Positions 9,210-20,220 of a stretch of DNA of 64,000 nucleotides are shown piece after piece. Source of the DNA: Azolla caroliniana (Eukaryota; Polypodiophyta); NCBI GenBank assembly GCA_043228905.1, contig JBHGNT010000009.1:8990001-9054000 (forward strand), given 5' to 3'. Within the stretch, counting starts at the first letter, position 1. Each line of letters opens with the position of its first letter. The position numbers were made by a program, and so were the translations under genes. The notes beneath the pieces were generated by a model. The model was not told the DNA's origin. It did no database searches and saw only the letters and a program-made list of their open reading frames with translations.

Positions 9210-12103
9210 ATGTGTCTTGAAGAAGGTCGTGGTTCGAAACCTGCTGATGACCCAACTGTTCATCACCGTGTCCAGACGTTGTTTGATGCTTGCAAAGAAA
9301 CATTCTCTGCATCTTTCTCGAACCGATCCTTGGACAGGGTTCGGACACTTCTAGGTATTTACCTTTCTCTCGCTCTCTATCATGATGGATTTATGCCTTT
9401 AAATTCCTACTTCAATGAAGGAGGAACCCTTTTTATGCCATGGTATTTTTGAAATCTAAGCCTAGAAAGTGGCCATTTGTATCAAGTTTAAGCATCAATA
9501 ATTATGATGTAGTGATTATGAAAAAACTGCCGGTTTGATTCTATATGTTTTATGCATTCAATTTTAGTGGCTTTCATAGTTCTATTGAGGGGAAAGAAAT
9601 CTGTAATGGTTTGTGAAGTTTGATCTAGAAAGTAGTAATTTTGAATCGTGTGTGAAAATATTATTATTTCATTCGTTAGATGCCACAATTTCTTCATTCA
9701 TAAAACATAGTATCAAAAGATCACATCTCATGTTGTATCCATTATAAAAAAATCATATTTCTTTTCTTTGGCATAAGTTGGTATGCTGAAATGCAATAAT
9801 GGTTCTATAAGTATAAATGCACTACCCTACTCCAATATAGCTTGCATTATGATCATCCAAACATTACTAAAGTAGAAGAGGAAGTGTTGAATGGATAGCT
9901 TTAAATTGGATATTGAAAGAACATGGATCAGACCCATAACATGTTTTGGTAGGAAGATGGCCCACTACAAGGCATCTATCTCATATACATCTATATCATG
10001 TGATATGTAGTGTGATAGAGTAGTGTAGGATCTCTTTGTATCAATTAATATTCGCAAAAGGCACCACACCATCTCCCCATAACAAAAGCATGATGACTAA
10101 ATTCCCAATGATTATTTCTTCAATGCTTTCTTCCTTTATAAACTTGGCAACCATTTATTCTAATTCATCAATTAATTGGTGAGATTGGGCATCCTTTCTT
10201 AAGACCAATAGTACAATTAAAATAATCTAAAATCTCATTGCGCATATGCATACAATATATAACTTTCTCATAGACTCGGAAAAGTGTGAGCATATATTCA
10301 GTTGGCACCTTGAATTCTTCCATGCACCTTCAAAGTGATTAGGAGTAACATATCCAAAGCTTTCTTGAAGTCTAAGAAACAACAGTATAAACCTTTACCT
10401 CTCAATCAACTTTCTTCCATGGATACTTGAAGGATGATCCATGGTGCTATGGTGTTTTTGAAAGCCAACTTGTCCCCACAAGCTCTCTTACCATTTATTT
10501 AGCTAATTCATTTACCTTTGATTCCATTATACTTCAAAAGAGTTTTGCCATAAGTGAGCTGACCATGATAGTCCTAGAATTGTTTACATTGTTTATATCT
10601 CCAACTTATGTAAAGGTGTGTTCCAACTGGATCGGAAATTCCGAATGGTCATTACATTACTGGGGAGACCTGTGCGTACCCCACCCACCTTTTCTCATAA
10701 CTTTTTATATTCCAAGATATACTCCAATCATAGGGCATGCCATGTTGCAATTCTCCCAATTTTCTCCTTAAAAACATTTTTTGAATCTTCTCAATCTCAT
10801 TCCTTGCATTACGATGGATAGTGCCTCTCTACACCTGTACTCCATAAAGTAAGACTTGCGTTACCATGCCATTATATAGCATTAGTTTCACTTCCCATCC
10901 ATGAGTGTCACTTTAGTTGCATTGGTTCTCCATGAGAGAGAAAAGAAGAAGAAGAGAGATTTTACTTTATTTATATACAGATGGGATAAAACCCATTGAT
11001 GTTGGGCTAGATGAAAGTTTAGCTTCACAAAATGATCGAGGACTTGGATTTTTCGGGAGGATGGGGGAACGGAGTGGACGGCATTTGTCAATGGTTTCTC
11101 GATGGTCCCCACCCATCACATATTTACATATATTTGAGAACAAAGATTTTTCTGTAAGTTGACTACCTTATGCTAGCTATAAAAAGAGTCCTATCTATAT
11201 TTTTATATGCCAATAACATAAGCTAATGACTTAATAGCGTTTATAAGCTTGAAGTTTATCCTAAATCATTTTTCTGTTTCTTGTTTTTCTTAATTGAGGT
11301 AGATTGGGATTTTCTGTTTGCCAACATCAGCAGTGATTCCCCTTCATAACCATCCTGGCATGACTGTGTTGAGTAAACTCTTATATGGGTCTATGCATGT
11401 CAAAGCTTATGACTGGGTCAATCAAAATGACATTGCCCAACAACGTATGTCTTCTTAATCATTAAGTACCCCAAAATACCCCAAACTTGTTCTGTGTTTA
11501 CCCTTTTGATTTTTTCATTTCTAAATAGGGGTATGTTGGCAAAGAATACCCAACAAGTTAGGGATATTTTGGAGTGCTATTTTTACTATCAACTTCGGAT
11601 TTTGAAGAAAGGTTTCATTACCTTTTACGATTTTCTCTTTTGAGCTAGCTCGGTTGGCCAAAGTAGTTGTGGATAAAGTTATTTCCGCCCCATGTGAGCC
11701 ATCCATCTTATATCCAACAAGTGGAGGAAACATCCATTCATTCACTGCAGTGACACCTTGTGCTGTTCTTGATATCCTTGCTCCACCTTATTCTACACAA
11801 GATGGGAGACATTGCACATATTATCGGGAAATTCCATACTCAGGTAAAATGAATTGAATATTCCTTTCTTAATGTGTGTGTGTGTGGAATGAGTATATGG
11901 GCATCATCTTACTTGGGTTCTTACTTATCTTAATTTCTGTTGATCCTTAACATTTTCTAATTGTAGGATCTCAATCTAATAAGGATGAGAAGAGTGGTGA
12001 TGGAAAGGAGTCGGTAGATTCGGTATGGCTTGGGGAATTCCAACCTCCAGATGATTTTGTTGTGGAGGGTGCTCCATACCGGGGTCCAAGGGTGATGAGC
12101 TAA
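9210..12103 (+). CDS. Plant cysteine oxidase (PCO/ADO-type thiol dioxygenase), five exons
   Basis: Exons 9210-9354, 10981-11153, 11303-11444, 11649-11843 and 11967-12103 join in phase to give 263 residues. All introns are GT-AG. The protein matches the PCO_ADO family along its length: IKPIDVGL (about 51-58), [20 protein letters not shown] (107-126), [16 protein letters not shown], then TSGGNIHSF and [19 protein letters not shown]. His121, His123 and His183 are the expected ferrous-iron ligands. Family members use O2 to oxidise N-terminal Cys of proteins such as group VII ERFs, feeding the Arg/N-degron pathway in hypoxia sensing in cytosol and nucleus. The chosen ATG follows an in-frame TAA at 9198-9200, so a longer N-terminus is unlikely. 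Odd features are the Met-Cys start and a LINE inside intron 1. Catalytic residues look intact and the gene is probably functional. Confidence 0.9.
10080..10905 (-). mobile_element. Degenerate LINE reverse-transcriptase fragments in PCO intron 1
   Basis: On the minus strand, 10905-10740 reads as a LINE C-terminal piece (LYGVQVW, then [10 protein letters not shown]), and 10510-10150 reads as an RT core ([37 protein letters not shown]). Frames shift repeatedly. The C-terminal piece lies 5' of the RT core, so either two fragments landed here or the copy is rearranged. Its end is close to the exon 2 acceptor at 10980. Confidence 0.7.
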
Positions 12104-13096
12104 ATCAAAGAAATGATTTGTTTACATTTACATTTAAAAAAAGATGGTGAAAATTTGCTGTAATCAGAAATATATTCGGATGTGTTCTCGTTTTGGGTGT
12201 AGAAAATAACATTGAATGTTGGTTCCCTACCTCTTCAATTAACGAATGGGCTGGGTATGTTTAGATAGTTTTTTTTATCATTGTGCTTCAAAAGCTGATG
12301 TACAGTTTTTTTTGTGATATTTTTTTTCAAGTCAATTTGATGTTTGAGAATTGGCTTGTTCAAATATCATTAATTCTTCATTGGAGACATATTTTAACAA
12401 CTGAAAAGACCATAATAAAAAAATAACTGTTTTAGTTTAGTTTAGGTGTTTCCATGTCAAGTGTATAATGCCATTGTTTATTGTTTATTAATGGATGATG
12501 TCTACTGAGCTAGCATTCCATAGAACAACTTGTAAGTAATGTTCCACTGTAATTTCTTGTGTATATGTATGTTTTTTTTTCATTCCTCTTGTTTGGGAAG
12601 AGGAAAATTCTCAATATCATTTTATTAAAGAGTTCATGATACTTGGCAAGGTTTATAATATTGGATGCCAATTACAACCTTAGGAAGGTGAAAAATAAGT
12701 TTCAATATTTAGGATGCACCTTGACTTGTGTTCTTCATGTGGATGACCTTAATTCTCTGTAATTAATACACTAGGTGTCTCGATTGTTTTCTTCATTTAC
12801 AATAGTTTCTGTTTACCGAAACCATGAACATATATTTTAATACGGCATCCATTTTGGACATGTTTCCTTAATGTGGGAAGGTTTATTATTTATTTCCAGT
12901 GTGATTGGAAATGTGCCCAACATTACAAATATGTCGGAATACCCTCCCTCCATATTTGACAAAATGTAGGACAATTCAACTTCATTTTGAGGTGACCTAA
13001 ACACCCCATGACTTTAGTTTGAGAACATCTATACTATGTGTTTACTCCTAAATATGCCTTTTCAACTTTGATTTTATAAAAAAATTCAAATTACAA
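12104..13096. other. 3' flank of PCO gene; no gene seen
   Basis: AT-rich sequence with T-runs following the PCO stop codon. It presumably includes the 3' UTR and polyadenylation region. I see no coding stretch or transposon signature before the hAT-like element at 13105. Confidence 0.5.
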
Positions 13097-13104
13097 AGAG
13101 TGAA

Positions 13105-13449
13105 TAGGAGTTGGCATTGGCTCAGCTCAAGCTTGAACCAAGTTGTTACTTTGTTTTGAAATGATTTGGTGAATTAGTGGGGTTCGGTTCAAGCTTGAGT
13201 GTCCTTAACCAGTTTGAGCTCGATTAGGGATGGCTCAAGCCAAACCGAACCCATTTGGGCTAAATCGCTTCCCAAGCTGGTTAAAGCTAATTGGTTAAAG
13301 CTAATTGCTTTGGCTAAACTTACTCCTAAATTGGTTTAGGAGTTGGTTTAGTTTAAGTTTGAAAATTCCCAAACTGGTCAAGCCTTAACCAGTTGGGTTT
13401 GGACAATGCCAAAACGGTTAATTCGAAACTTAATCATTGCCGATTGCTT
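13105..13449. mobile_element. hAT-like MITE 1 (345 bp), perfect 8-bp TSD
   Basis: Flanked by perfect 8-bp direct repeats AGAGTGAA at 13097-13104 and 13450-13457. The ends are TAGGAGTTGGCATTGG and, inverted, AAGCAATCGGCAATG, recalling the imperfect terminal repeats of the elements at 14273 and 32740. The interior is made of degenerate AACCGGTT/GGTTCAAGC-type motifs and codes for nothing. An 8-bp TSD is the hallmark of hAT transposons, so this is probably a non-autonomous hAT derivative. Confidence 0.75.
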
Positions 13450-13457
13450 AGAGTGAA

Positions 13458-14264
13458 ATGGTAATGTTGTTCCACTAGTATGTAGATAAACTTCTAATAA
13501 CATAGTATTGTTGTAATCACATGTATATATTTCATTATAATTAATATTTGATTCTTCTTTGGTTGGGCTTGTGAACTATGTGCTTTGAGGTAGGCATTGA
13601 TAGTTGCCCATTGTAGATTGTCATAATAGTTTGATGAGGATCAATGTACATATTTCCAATGCAAATACACTTTTTATGGTGGGGTGGTAGTTGAGGCAAT
13701 GGCCACCAACTGGTTTTGTGTGACTACCTTTGATCAATTACTATGAGACAAATAATTGTATATGAGATGCTACGATTAAAGGCTTGATGAGTTTGTTGTA
13801 GTTATATTTATATCTCATATATGAGCATTGTTGAACATTATATTTAATTAGCGTGATTCTAGCAATGTAGTTACATATTACACTTCTTTTCTCAGGCATG
13901 ATTTCCTCGATATTTTGTGTAATATTTCAAGGTTCTTTTTCTATCTCTATAATGTATTAATTACTAGCTGACCCCCTCGCATCTAAACAAATTTGATTGT
14001 CAAATAACATAGAATATCAACAATCACAAGATTGTTTTTAGTTACAAGAGAATGCTATAGAATGTATATGATCAATGAAACGTGCCTCCATAACTTTAGA
14101 ATAGGCTCAAGGATGCAACACCATTGTTTCCTCTATCCCAACCATAAAGCCAAGAATGTCCAACCTTCACCTATTCAAACTTGTGGGGAAATAGGTTCTC
14201 GCCATCTTTACAAAATCAATCCAAGCTTTGTGTCGTGGGAGATAGGTGGCCAACGATGACTATT
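13458..14264. other. Intergenic stretch, no gene seen
   Basis: AT-rich sequence between two hAT-like elements. Short open stretches are present but none resembles a known protein. Confidence 0.45.
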
Positions 14265-14272
14265 CTCACAAT

Positions 14273-14980
14273 TAGGAATTGGCAATGGTTCGGTTTAGGC
14301 TTAATTGGTTTGGCCTTATCCAAGCCAAACCGGTTAAGCCTAAACAATTTTGGGGTTCTCAAACCTGAACCAAACCAAACCAAACCGATCCCTAACCCGG
14401 TTTGTGAAGCGGTTTGGGACAAAAAAGTTGAAGATACCCAAAAAACACCAATACCACTACCACTTCGTCCTACTCTCCTCCTCCTCCTCATAACTCCCAC
14501 CCCCTTGGCCTTACCACTGATGAGTCAAACTCAACTCCAAGTCCCACCTCCACGACTCCCTCTTTGTAGACTACTATGGTTGGTCGGCTGACATCCATGA
14601 ATCCCTTGAACCATGAAGCCCGAGGCTATGGCGACCTATCACTCTCGATGATCCAATCCTTCTCCAAACTGATCTTCCACTATGCAAGCTCTCTCACCCT
14701 CTCTATCCCTCCCTCTCTCGTCACTCAATAGTATGTTGCCCATGGCTTCCTGTCAGTCTCTCTGTCAACTTTCAAGTTCTAACGTCTAACTTTATAACTT
14801 TCTAAACCCTAATTCTTAAATCACATAAACAACTTAAACGACTTAACTGGTTTGAGACAGTTTGGCAAGGCTCAAGCCAAGTTGAACCAAGCTCAAACCG
14901 TTTAGGTAGTCAAGCCTAAACCGAGCTGCTAATCCGTTAAAAACATGTTTAGGCTTGAGCCGAGCCGTTGCCGATCCCCA
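14273..14980. mobile_element. hAT-like MITE 2 (708 bp), near-perfect 8-bp TSD
   Basis: Ends TAGGAATTGGCAATGG and, inverted, TGGGGATCGGCAACGG. The flanks are CTCACAAT (14265-14272) and CTCACGAT (14981-14988), 7 of 8 identical. Both ends carry AACCGGTT-rich degenerate sequence. About 430 bp of the middle (about 14400-14830) is unrelated CT-rich sequence that may be captured or inserted DNA. No transposase is visible. Confidence 0.7.
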
Positions 14981-15250
14981 CTCACGATCGGAAGAGACAT
15001 GTGTGGAAAAGAATCGTTGGTCAAGCTTGGTAACAGAGTGAGGATTGTCAATTGATATGGCGGGAGGTGAGGGGGGGCAATTTGTGATGATGAATGGTAG
15101 ATAGGTAAATATTTTTTAGCGTCCATAGAGAGGCCAATGTTGGCCCATAGGACTAACTACTAGCACTACGTCGTCTTGGGTTTGAAACCCAAATTGTGCG
15201 CCTCTATTACGTCACACGTATCTCTTAATATACTAGATGCTACTATAGAG

Positions 15251-15312
15251 TGTAGGGGTTGCACCCCATGACCTCCTGGTTTCCATTGGGCAACCTTACC
15301 AATTGAGGTATG
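15251..15312 (-). ncRNA. tRNA-derived (SINE-head-like) sequence
   Basis: On the minus strand TACCTCAATTGGTAAGG resembles a tRNA box A, and GGGGTGCAACCCC lies about 40 bp further where box B is expected. It aligns by eye with the plus-strand tRNA-like sequence at 15791-15861. It is too diverged for a functional tRNA. A SINE head is the likely source. Confidence 0.4.
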
Positions 15313-15489
15313 GAAGGAGGGAGGGGTATTTCGGGAGATAAACAAAAGCTGAGGGCTATTGCCCCCATGTACATAGTACATACTGTATTGTCCTGTCCTG
15401 TTCTGAGCAAGGGAAGAAAAAAGGAACGATAGCTTAGTTCAGATCTTCCATCCTTACCATTATTGGCCTTTGGAGGAGGAGCAGATTCT

Positions 15490-15547
15490 GACAAAAAGAA
15501 GCAGCAGCAGAAGGAGAAGGAGAAGGAGAAGGAGAAGAAAGAAGGCC
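15490..15547 (+). repeat. AGC/GAAGGA microsatellite at the 5' end of the membrane-protein gene
   Basis: AGCAGCAGC is followed by repeated GAAGGA triplets and runs directly into the ATG at 15548. It lies in the probable 5' UTR, but stays in frame with the upstream ATG at 15470, where it would encode a run of ten Arg. Confidence 0.8.
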
Positions 15548-15729
15548 ATGCCAAGCGCAGAGGAACTCTCGACCATTGGAGGGATTGCCACCGTCTCGCT
15601 TCTTCACTCCTTCATCCCCACACACTGGCTTCCCTTCTCTATTGTAGGAAGAGCTCAGAAATGGAGCCTTTCAAAGACCCTTCTCGTGAGTAAGTACTTC
15701 TTCCACAGCTCTGTTGGTATATATACATA

Positions 15730-15777
<48 letters not shown>

Positions 15778-17776
15778 TAGAAAATCCTAGACAGTTGTAG
15801 CTCAGCTGGTAAGGTCGCCTGACAGACCAGAACGTCATGCGTTCAACCCTTCAATTCTACAGCATCATCTAGTAAAGTAGTGCATATAGTGAGATTTGAA
15901 CCCGAATCATGGGTTAGGCCAAAAGAGCAGATGAGATCTCAACAGTGCATATAGAGAGATTTCAAACCCTTTGCTGGTCATGTGAATAATTCACACTGCT
16001 AATATCATGGATTAAATAGAGATATGGGTAATGTACAATGCTCTTTAACATTTGTCTGGGGTTAATGTTCTAATACTTGATTGTTAACTTTTCAAGTTGT
16101 AGCATGGAACTATTCTGTCTCTGCCAAATAGAGAGTTTTGGAGCCAGATGTGATTTATGCAGGATCATTATGTCACAAATGTGTGAACAATTGTATGTAA
16201 ATAAAAAATAAAGAATGTGAATTTGTGTAAAGCTTAAAAATAATAGAGAGATCTTAAGTAAAAGAATGGTAAGGGTTTTGTGTATAATAGAGAACGAGAT
16301 GGATGAAATGTTACGTTAATTTCTTTGAAAGGACAAAATGACTTACGAGACCAAATAGATTACAAGTGAAGTCCAATAAAATACAAGAGAAAATTGAAGA
16401 AAAGGTACATCAAGTGAGATCTAGCAAGAGGATCTCTCTAAGATCGCTTCAAGGGGCAATGGGAATGTTCCATCGTCGAGTATGCTCAGTGGTGCACAAT
16501 GGTGCTTTAGATCTGGTGATGCAATTGGGCTCCTGTAATGCAAAGAGCCACATAGTAAGGACAGCAAGAGGAACCCAACAATTGGACAGTGTTATTTTGA
16601 GCTGGAGATGTGTCTATGTGGTCAACTTCCACTAAAGAAATGGTGATCTGGGTTGGATAGATGTGGGTTCCTCCAAATCTCATCGTGAGATTCTCTCCAA
16701 GTTTACAAGTCTCAAGTAGATGCAAAGACCCAGGAATCTCTGGTCATAGTAAACCATGACATGAGTGAAGTTTCTAACAATTTTCTGAAGATGTACCGAT
16801 AATGCCTTTGGATTTTGTAGTAGAGTAGGCTCTGCGAGTGTAATGTGCTGCGGTAGAGACCAGATGGTCATATAGAATAACATTCATGAGACCTGAATCC
16901 AATGTATGTTCATAAATACATGGCTTGTGTCTAGGCCGTAGAGTAAAGTTCCAATATGAGATAGATAGGTAGGTAGATGTTATTATCATTCTCAGAGGTT
17001 AAATATGACCTATGTTATCAAAAGCAAAACATTTTTACTTAGCATGTATGGAATTGAGTTAGGACCCAGTGCTCATTAATTTTATTTATGAAAAATTCAA
17101 TCAAGAGTGCACATTGTGAATGTGAGAGGAAGGTGGTAGGGAGTGAACTAGATTGCCAATGTGTGGAAAGCAAACTTGAATCTGGTTGAAAGCAGAGGTT
17201 TGTATCAAAATGCAATACTCGGATTCTAACTCCACACTGCCCTCCATCACAAAAAAAAGAATGTGGGCTAAGTTGTATAAAACCATTGGTGTAGACATTG
17301 GAGAAATGGATGGGCTCTAGCATATATGGGTGAGTGTAGTTTACCAACTTAGGACATGGAAATAGTTTTGTAGTTTGGTACAACATATGTTGTATAATGT
17401 GTGAAATGTCAACATCCACACCTTTCCCAAGCCATGATACATAGTCTTGCAAAAAAACCTCATCCACGAAGGAATCCATCGATACATCATGAAGTAAACA
17501 TAATCTATCCCATCTTTCTAACCATTTCTTCACATTGTGCATGCATCCAAACCTAATATTTGGCTTTTCTATGTCTTTTTTTATTGTTCTCTTGCGATTC
17601 TCTAATGTTGATGTGAGAGTTTTATTTAAACTTTAAGCGTGGACTCAACAACCCTTTCACTGGCCATGATCGCAATGGGAAGTGATCCGATCTCAAAATG
17701 TAGGGCTTTTATAGCTTGACTTGAAGAAACTTCATTAGAAAGGGCTTTTGGACATTTTTCAAACTCTTTCAAAGTG

Positions 17777-17863
<87 letters not shown>

Positions 17864-19316
17864 ATTATCGTCTTCGAAGGTCAAATATGATCTATGAGAC
17901 CAAAAATACTTCATTTTCATGAAGTAGATGTGAAAGTGAGAAGCAACTCTTGCTCTTCAAGACCGTTACTAATGTAAGTCGTAACTGAGAGTGCACACTG
18001 TGTTTATGAGATAAATTTGGGCAAGGATTGGGTTTGGTTGAAGATGTGGAAAGTATAGCTAGATGTGATCAAAGGTAGAGCATTGTCTCAAAGTGTGATA
18101 CTTAAGACTCTTGAACTTGTTTAGGGCAAAGTGTGTATAGTCGATTACTCTCATCAGTTGTGCCCCAATGTTGTGTCTCACATTGTAATGAGTGTGAGCT
18201 AAGTTGCATGGAAGCAATAGTTCGGATGGTAGTCAACAGAATGGGCTTCAACATGTATTGATGTGTGCAGCTTTCCCCATTCGGCAAAGAACATGGTTTT
18301 GTGGTTGGGTGCAAAATATGTAGTATAATATGTGAAGGGTGAGCCTCCACGTCTTTACCATGTCATGATACATTGGCATTGCAAAAAGGCCTCATTCACA
18401 AAGGAATCTATTGATGCATCATATGATTGAGAGATGTATAAGCGTTCTCAAACGCGAAACATGGGGTTATGAGAATCTCTTGGCAACACTTTACAAGTTC
18501 AAAACTAGATTTCATGGAAGCGTCATTAATGAATTACTCCTTTATAGTCTTTCTAGAAAGATGCAATACTTTTTGTGACGTTGTATCAAACTTTCCTTTT
18601 TACCATTAATAATCATAGGAAGTTGGTGAGAAATGCAACGATGTTCTTCCGTAGAATGCCTTGTACCTTACAAGCTTTATTTAGTATACAGTCAATACAA
18701 TTAGCTGGTTACAGAATTTTGTTGTATTAGCTGACTTATATTGTTTTGGTATATCACAGCTGCATTTGGAGCAGTGTGCCATGTTTTTTCAACAAGTATT
18801 CTTGGTCTCACTGCAATAACAATGGCCAACAGCATTGCCAGTGAAGAGACAGTACATAAGCTTGCATCACTACTACTGGTATTCATGGGAGCAAGTTACA
18901 TCGTGCTCTTCATTTTTGGGAAAGGAAAGCATGGTCACTCACATAACCATTCAGTAGAAAAGATGGCTGTGGCTGGCCTTATATTGGTGCCAACATTGTC
19001 ACCTTGTGCTACCACATTACCTGTATTTTTAGCTGTGGGAAATTCTTCATCAAGCTTGATAGCACTTGCTATTGCAGTGCTACTTTCTAGCACCTTAGTT
19101 GTAATGGTAACATTAGTGGCATTGTCTTTCTATGGAGCAAGCCAGCTCAACTTTCATTGGGTCGAGAAATATGACAAAGCTCTTGTTGGCACTGTACTTT
19201 GTGTGGTGGGTTTTCTAACCTACTTTTTCCATCATCATGATCATGATGACGAGGTTAGTTCGCATGTCGAGGCTATTATCGACCATTTTCAAAATATTCA
19301 TAGGAAGTTTTTATGA
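15548..19316 (+). CDS. His-rich polytopic membrane protein, NicO/RcnA-like (putative metal transporter)
   Basis: Exons 15548-15689 and 18760-19316 (GT-AG, phase 1) encode 232 residues. Exon 1 carries the first membrane segment with HSFIPTHWLPFSIVGRAQKW. Exon 2 carries about five further hydrophobic segments, the His-rich loop GKHGHSHNHS (about 103-112), the motif LVPTLSPCATTLPVFLAVG and the C-terminal HHHDHDDEVSSH. This layout recalls plant proteins related to bacterial NicO/RcnA nickel-cobalt exporters, and metal transport is inferred from that only. An in-frame upstream ATG at 15470 would add 26 residues including ten consecutive Arg. I prefer 15548 because the extra stretch is a microsatellite. 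The ORF is intact, without TE disruption of exons. Confidence 0.75.
15734..15773 (+). repeat. (GA)n microsatellite in intron 1
   Basis: About 20 uninterrupted GA dinucleotides just inside the intron of the membrane-protein gene, preceded by a short TATATACATATA stretch. Confidence 0.95.
15791..15861 (+). ncRNA. tRNA-like sequence (SINE head or tRNA relic)
   Basis: TAGCTCAGCTGG matches the box A consensus and GCGTTCAACCCTTC is close to box B, about 35 bp apart. ACAGTTG and CAATTCT can form most of an acceptor stem (6 of 7 pairs counting one G-U). The anticodon arm does not fold well. It aligns with the minus-strand sequence at 15251-15312, so a tRNA-derived SINE family is more likely than a working tRNA gene. 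Confidence 0.4.
16990..18620. repeat. Diverged tandem duplication in the membrane-protein intron
   Basis: About 16990-17620 and 17870-18620 are diverged copies. Both begin with (G)TCAAATATGAYCTATG-like text. Their minus-strand readings also align: HIIQHMLYQTTKLFPCPKLV against HIILHILHPTTKPCSLPNGE, then YMLEPI against YMLKPI. Between them lies a (TA)n(GA)n microsatellite. The 167-codon minus-strand open stretch at 17542-17039 is not a protein I recognise. It may be an old transposon body. Confidence 0.55.
17782..17859 (+). repeat. (TA)n(GA)n compound microsatellite
   Basis: About 16 TA units are followed without interruption by about 22 GA units, within the intron of the membrane-protein gene. 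Confidence 0.95.
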
Positions 19317-20220
19317 ATCCCTACTAAAAGCACCGTTGAGTGGCTGAAAATGTGTATTTTCATGACAGTTTTTGCCGCTATTACATATCTAGTAAACTGT
19401 CTATTGTTTTGAGTGTTGATCATTAGTTCATCACCTTCTAGTGGCGGAAACGCTGACATCTCAGATCTTGTTTTATGCTTATTTGATGCTTTAACCAACC
19501 CATCAATGTGAAAGTGGTTTTGATACGTACTCTCATCATGTAATGTATATCTGTCCTGCAAAAGTACTTGAAATTATAAGCAAGATTAGTAGTTGACTAT
19601 CTGGTTTACATTTGCTTAGTCAAAAAACATTGTGATTTTGTCATTTGCTATAATGTACTCACCTTTTGAAGACCATTGCATTTGTATTTGGAAGATCATT
19701 CACATCAATAAAATGAATAAACTTGATTGTGTCTCTTAAGATTTGTTCAGTAATGAATTTGACCAATGCTGTGAAATAGAAAAACATGAATCTATTGCAA
19801 TTTTCTAGATTTTTCAATTATATAGCATTGGGAATGCTGATGTATTCGCTCTCCAATATATAGTTTACAATGCCAGTAATCAAATCACAAAGATATTGTA
19901 CCCTCCATAAAAGTATACAATTATACAATGCTGATGTACATAAAATGTCTTTACCACAACACATTTAATTGTGGCATCGAGGAATCTAAACCTTATTTAA
20001 TCACATTTGAGTATCAGTGGATAAATCTCCGTGATTTATGGCACAATAACAAATCAAACTTAAGACTTTCTAAAGGATAGAAATTCCAATGCAGTTCAAC
20101 TTTCGGTGTTGGAGCCTTGAAGCTTGTTTTCAGCAAATTTCAACTAAATAACTTGTAGAACAAACATTAAGCTCAAGTGCTATTGGGTATGGGTATAGTA
20201 CCAATCTGACGACTTACGAC
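19317..20220. other. 3' flank of membrane-protein gene; no gene seen
   Basis: AT-rich sequence holding the probable 3' UTR of the gene ending at 19316. No coding stretch is recognised before the inverted-repeat element at 20221. Confidence 0.5.

Noticed and set aside
15791-15861. Functional tRNA gene
   Set aside because: Box A is good, but the anticodon arm does not pair and a diverged copy lies nearby; a SINE head is more likely.
17039-17542. 167-codon minus-strand ORF
   Set aside because: Lies in an intron, has a diverged duplicate with stops, and matches no family I recognise; kept only as part of the duplication.
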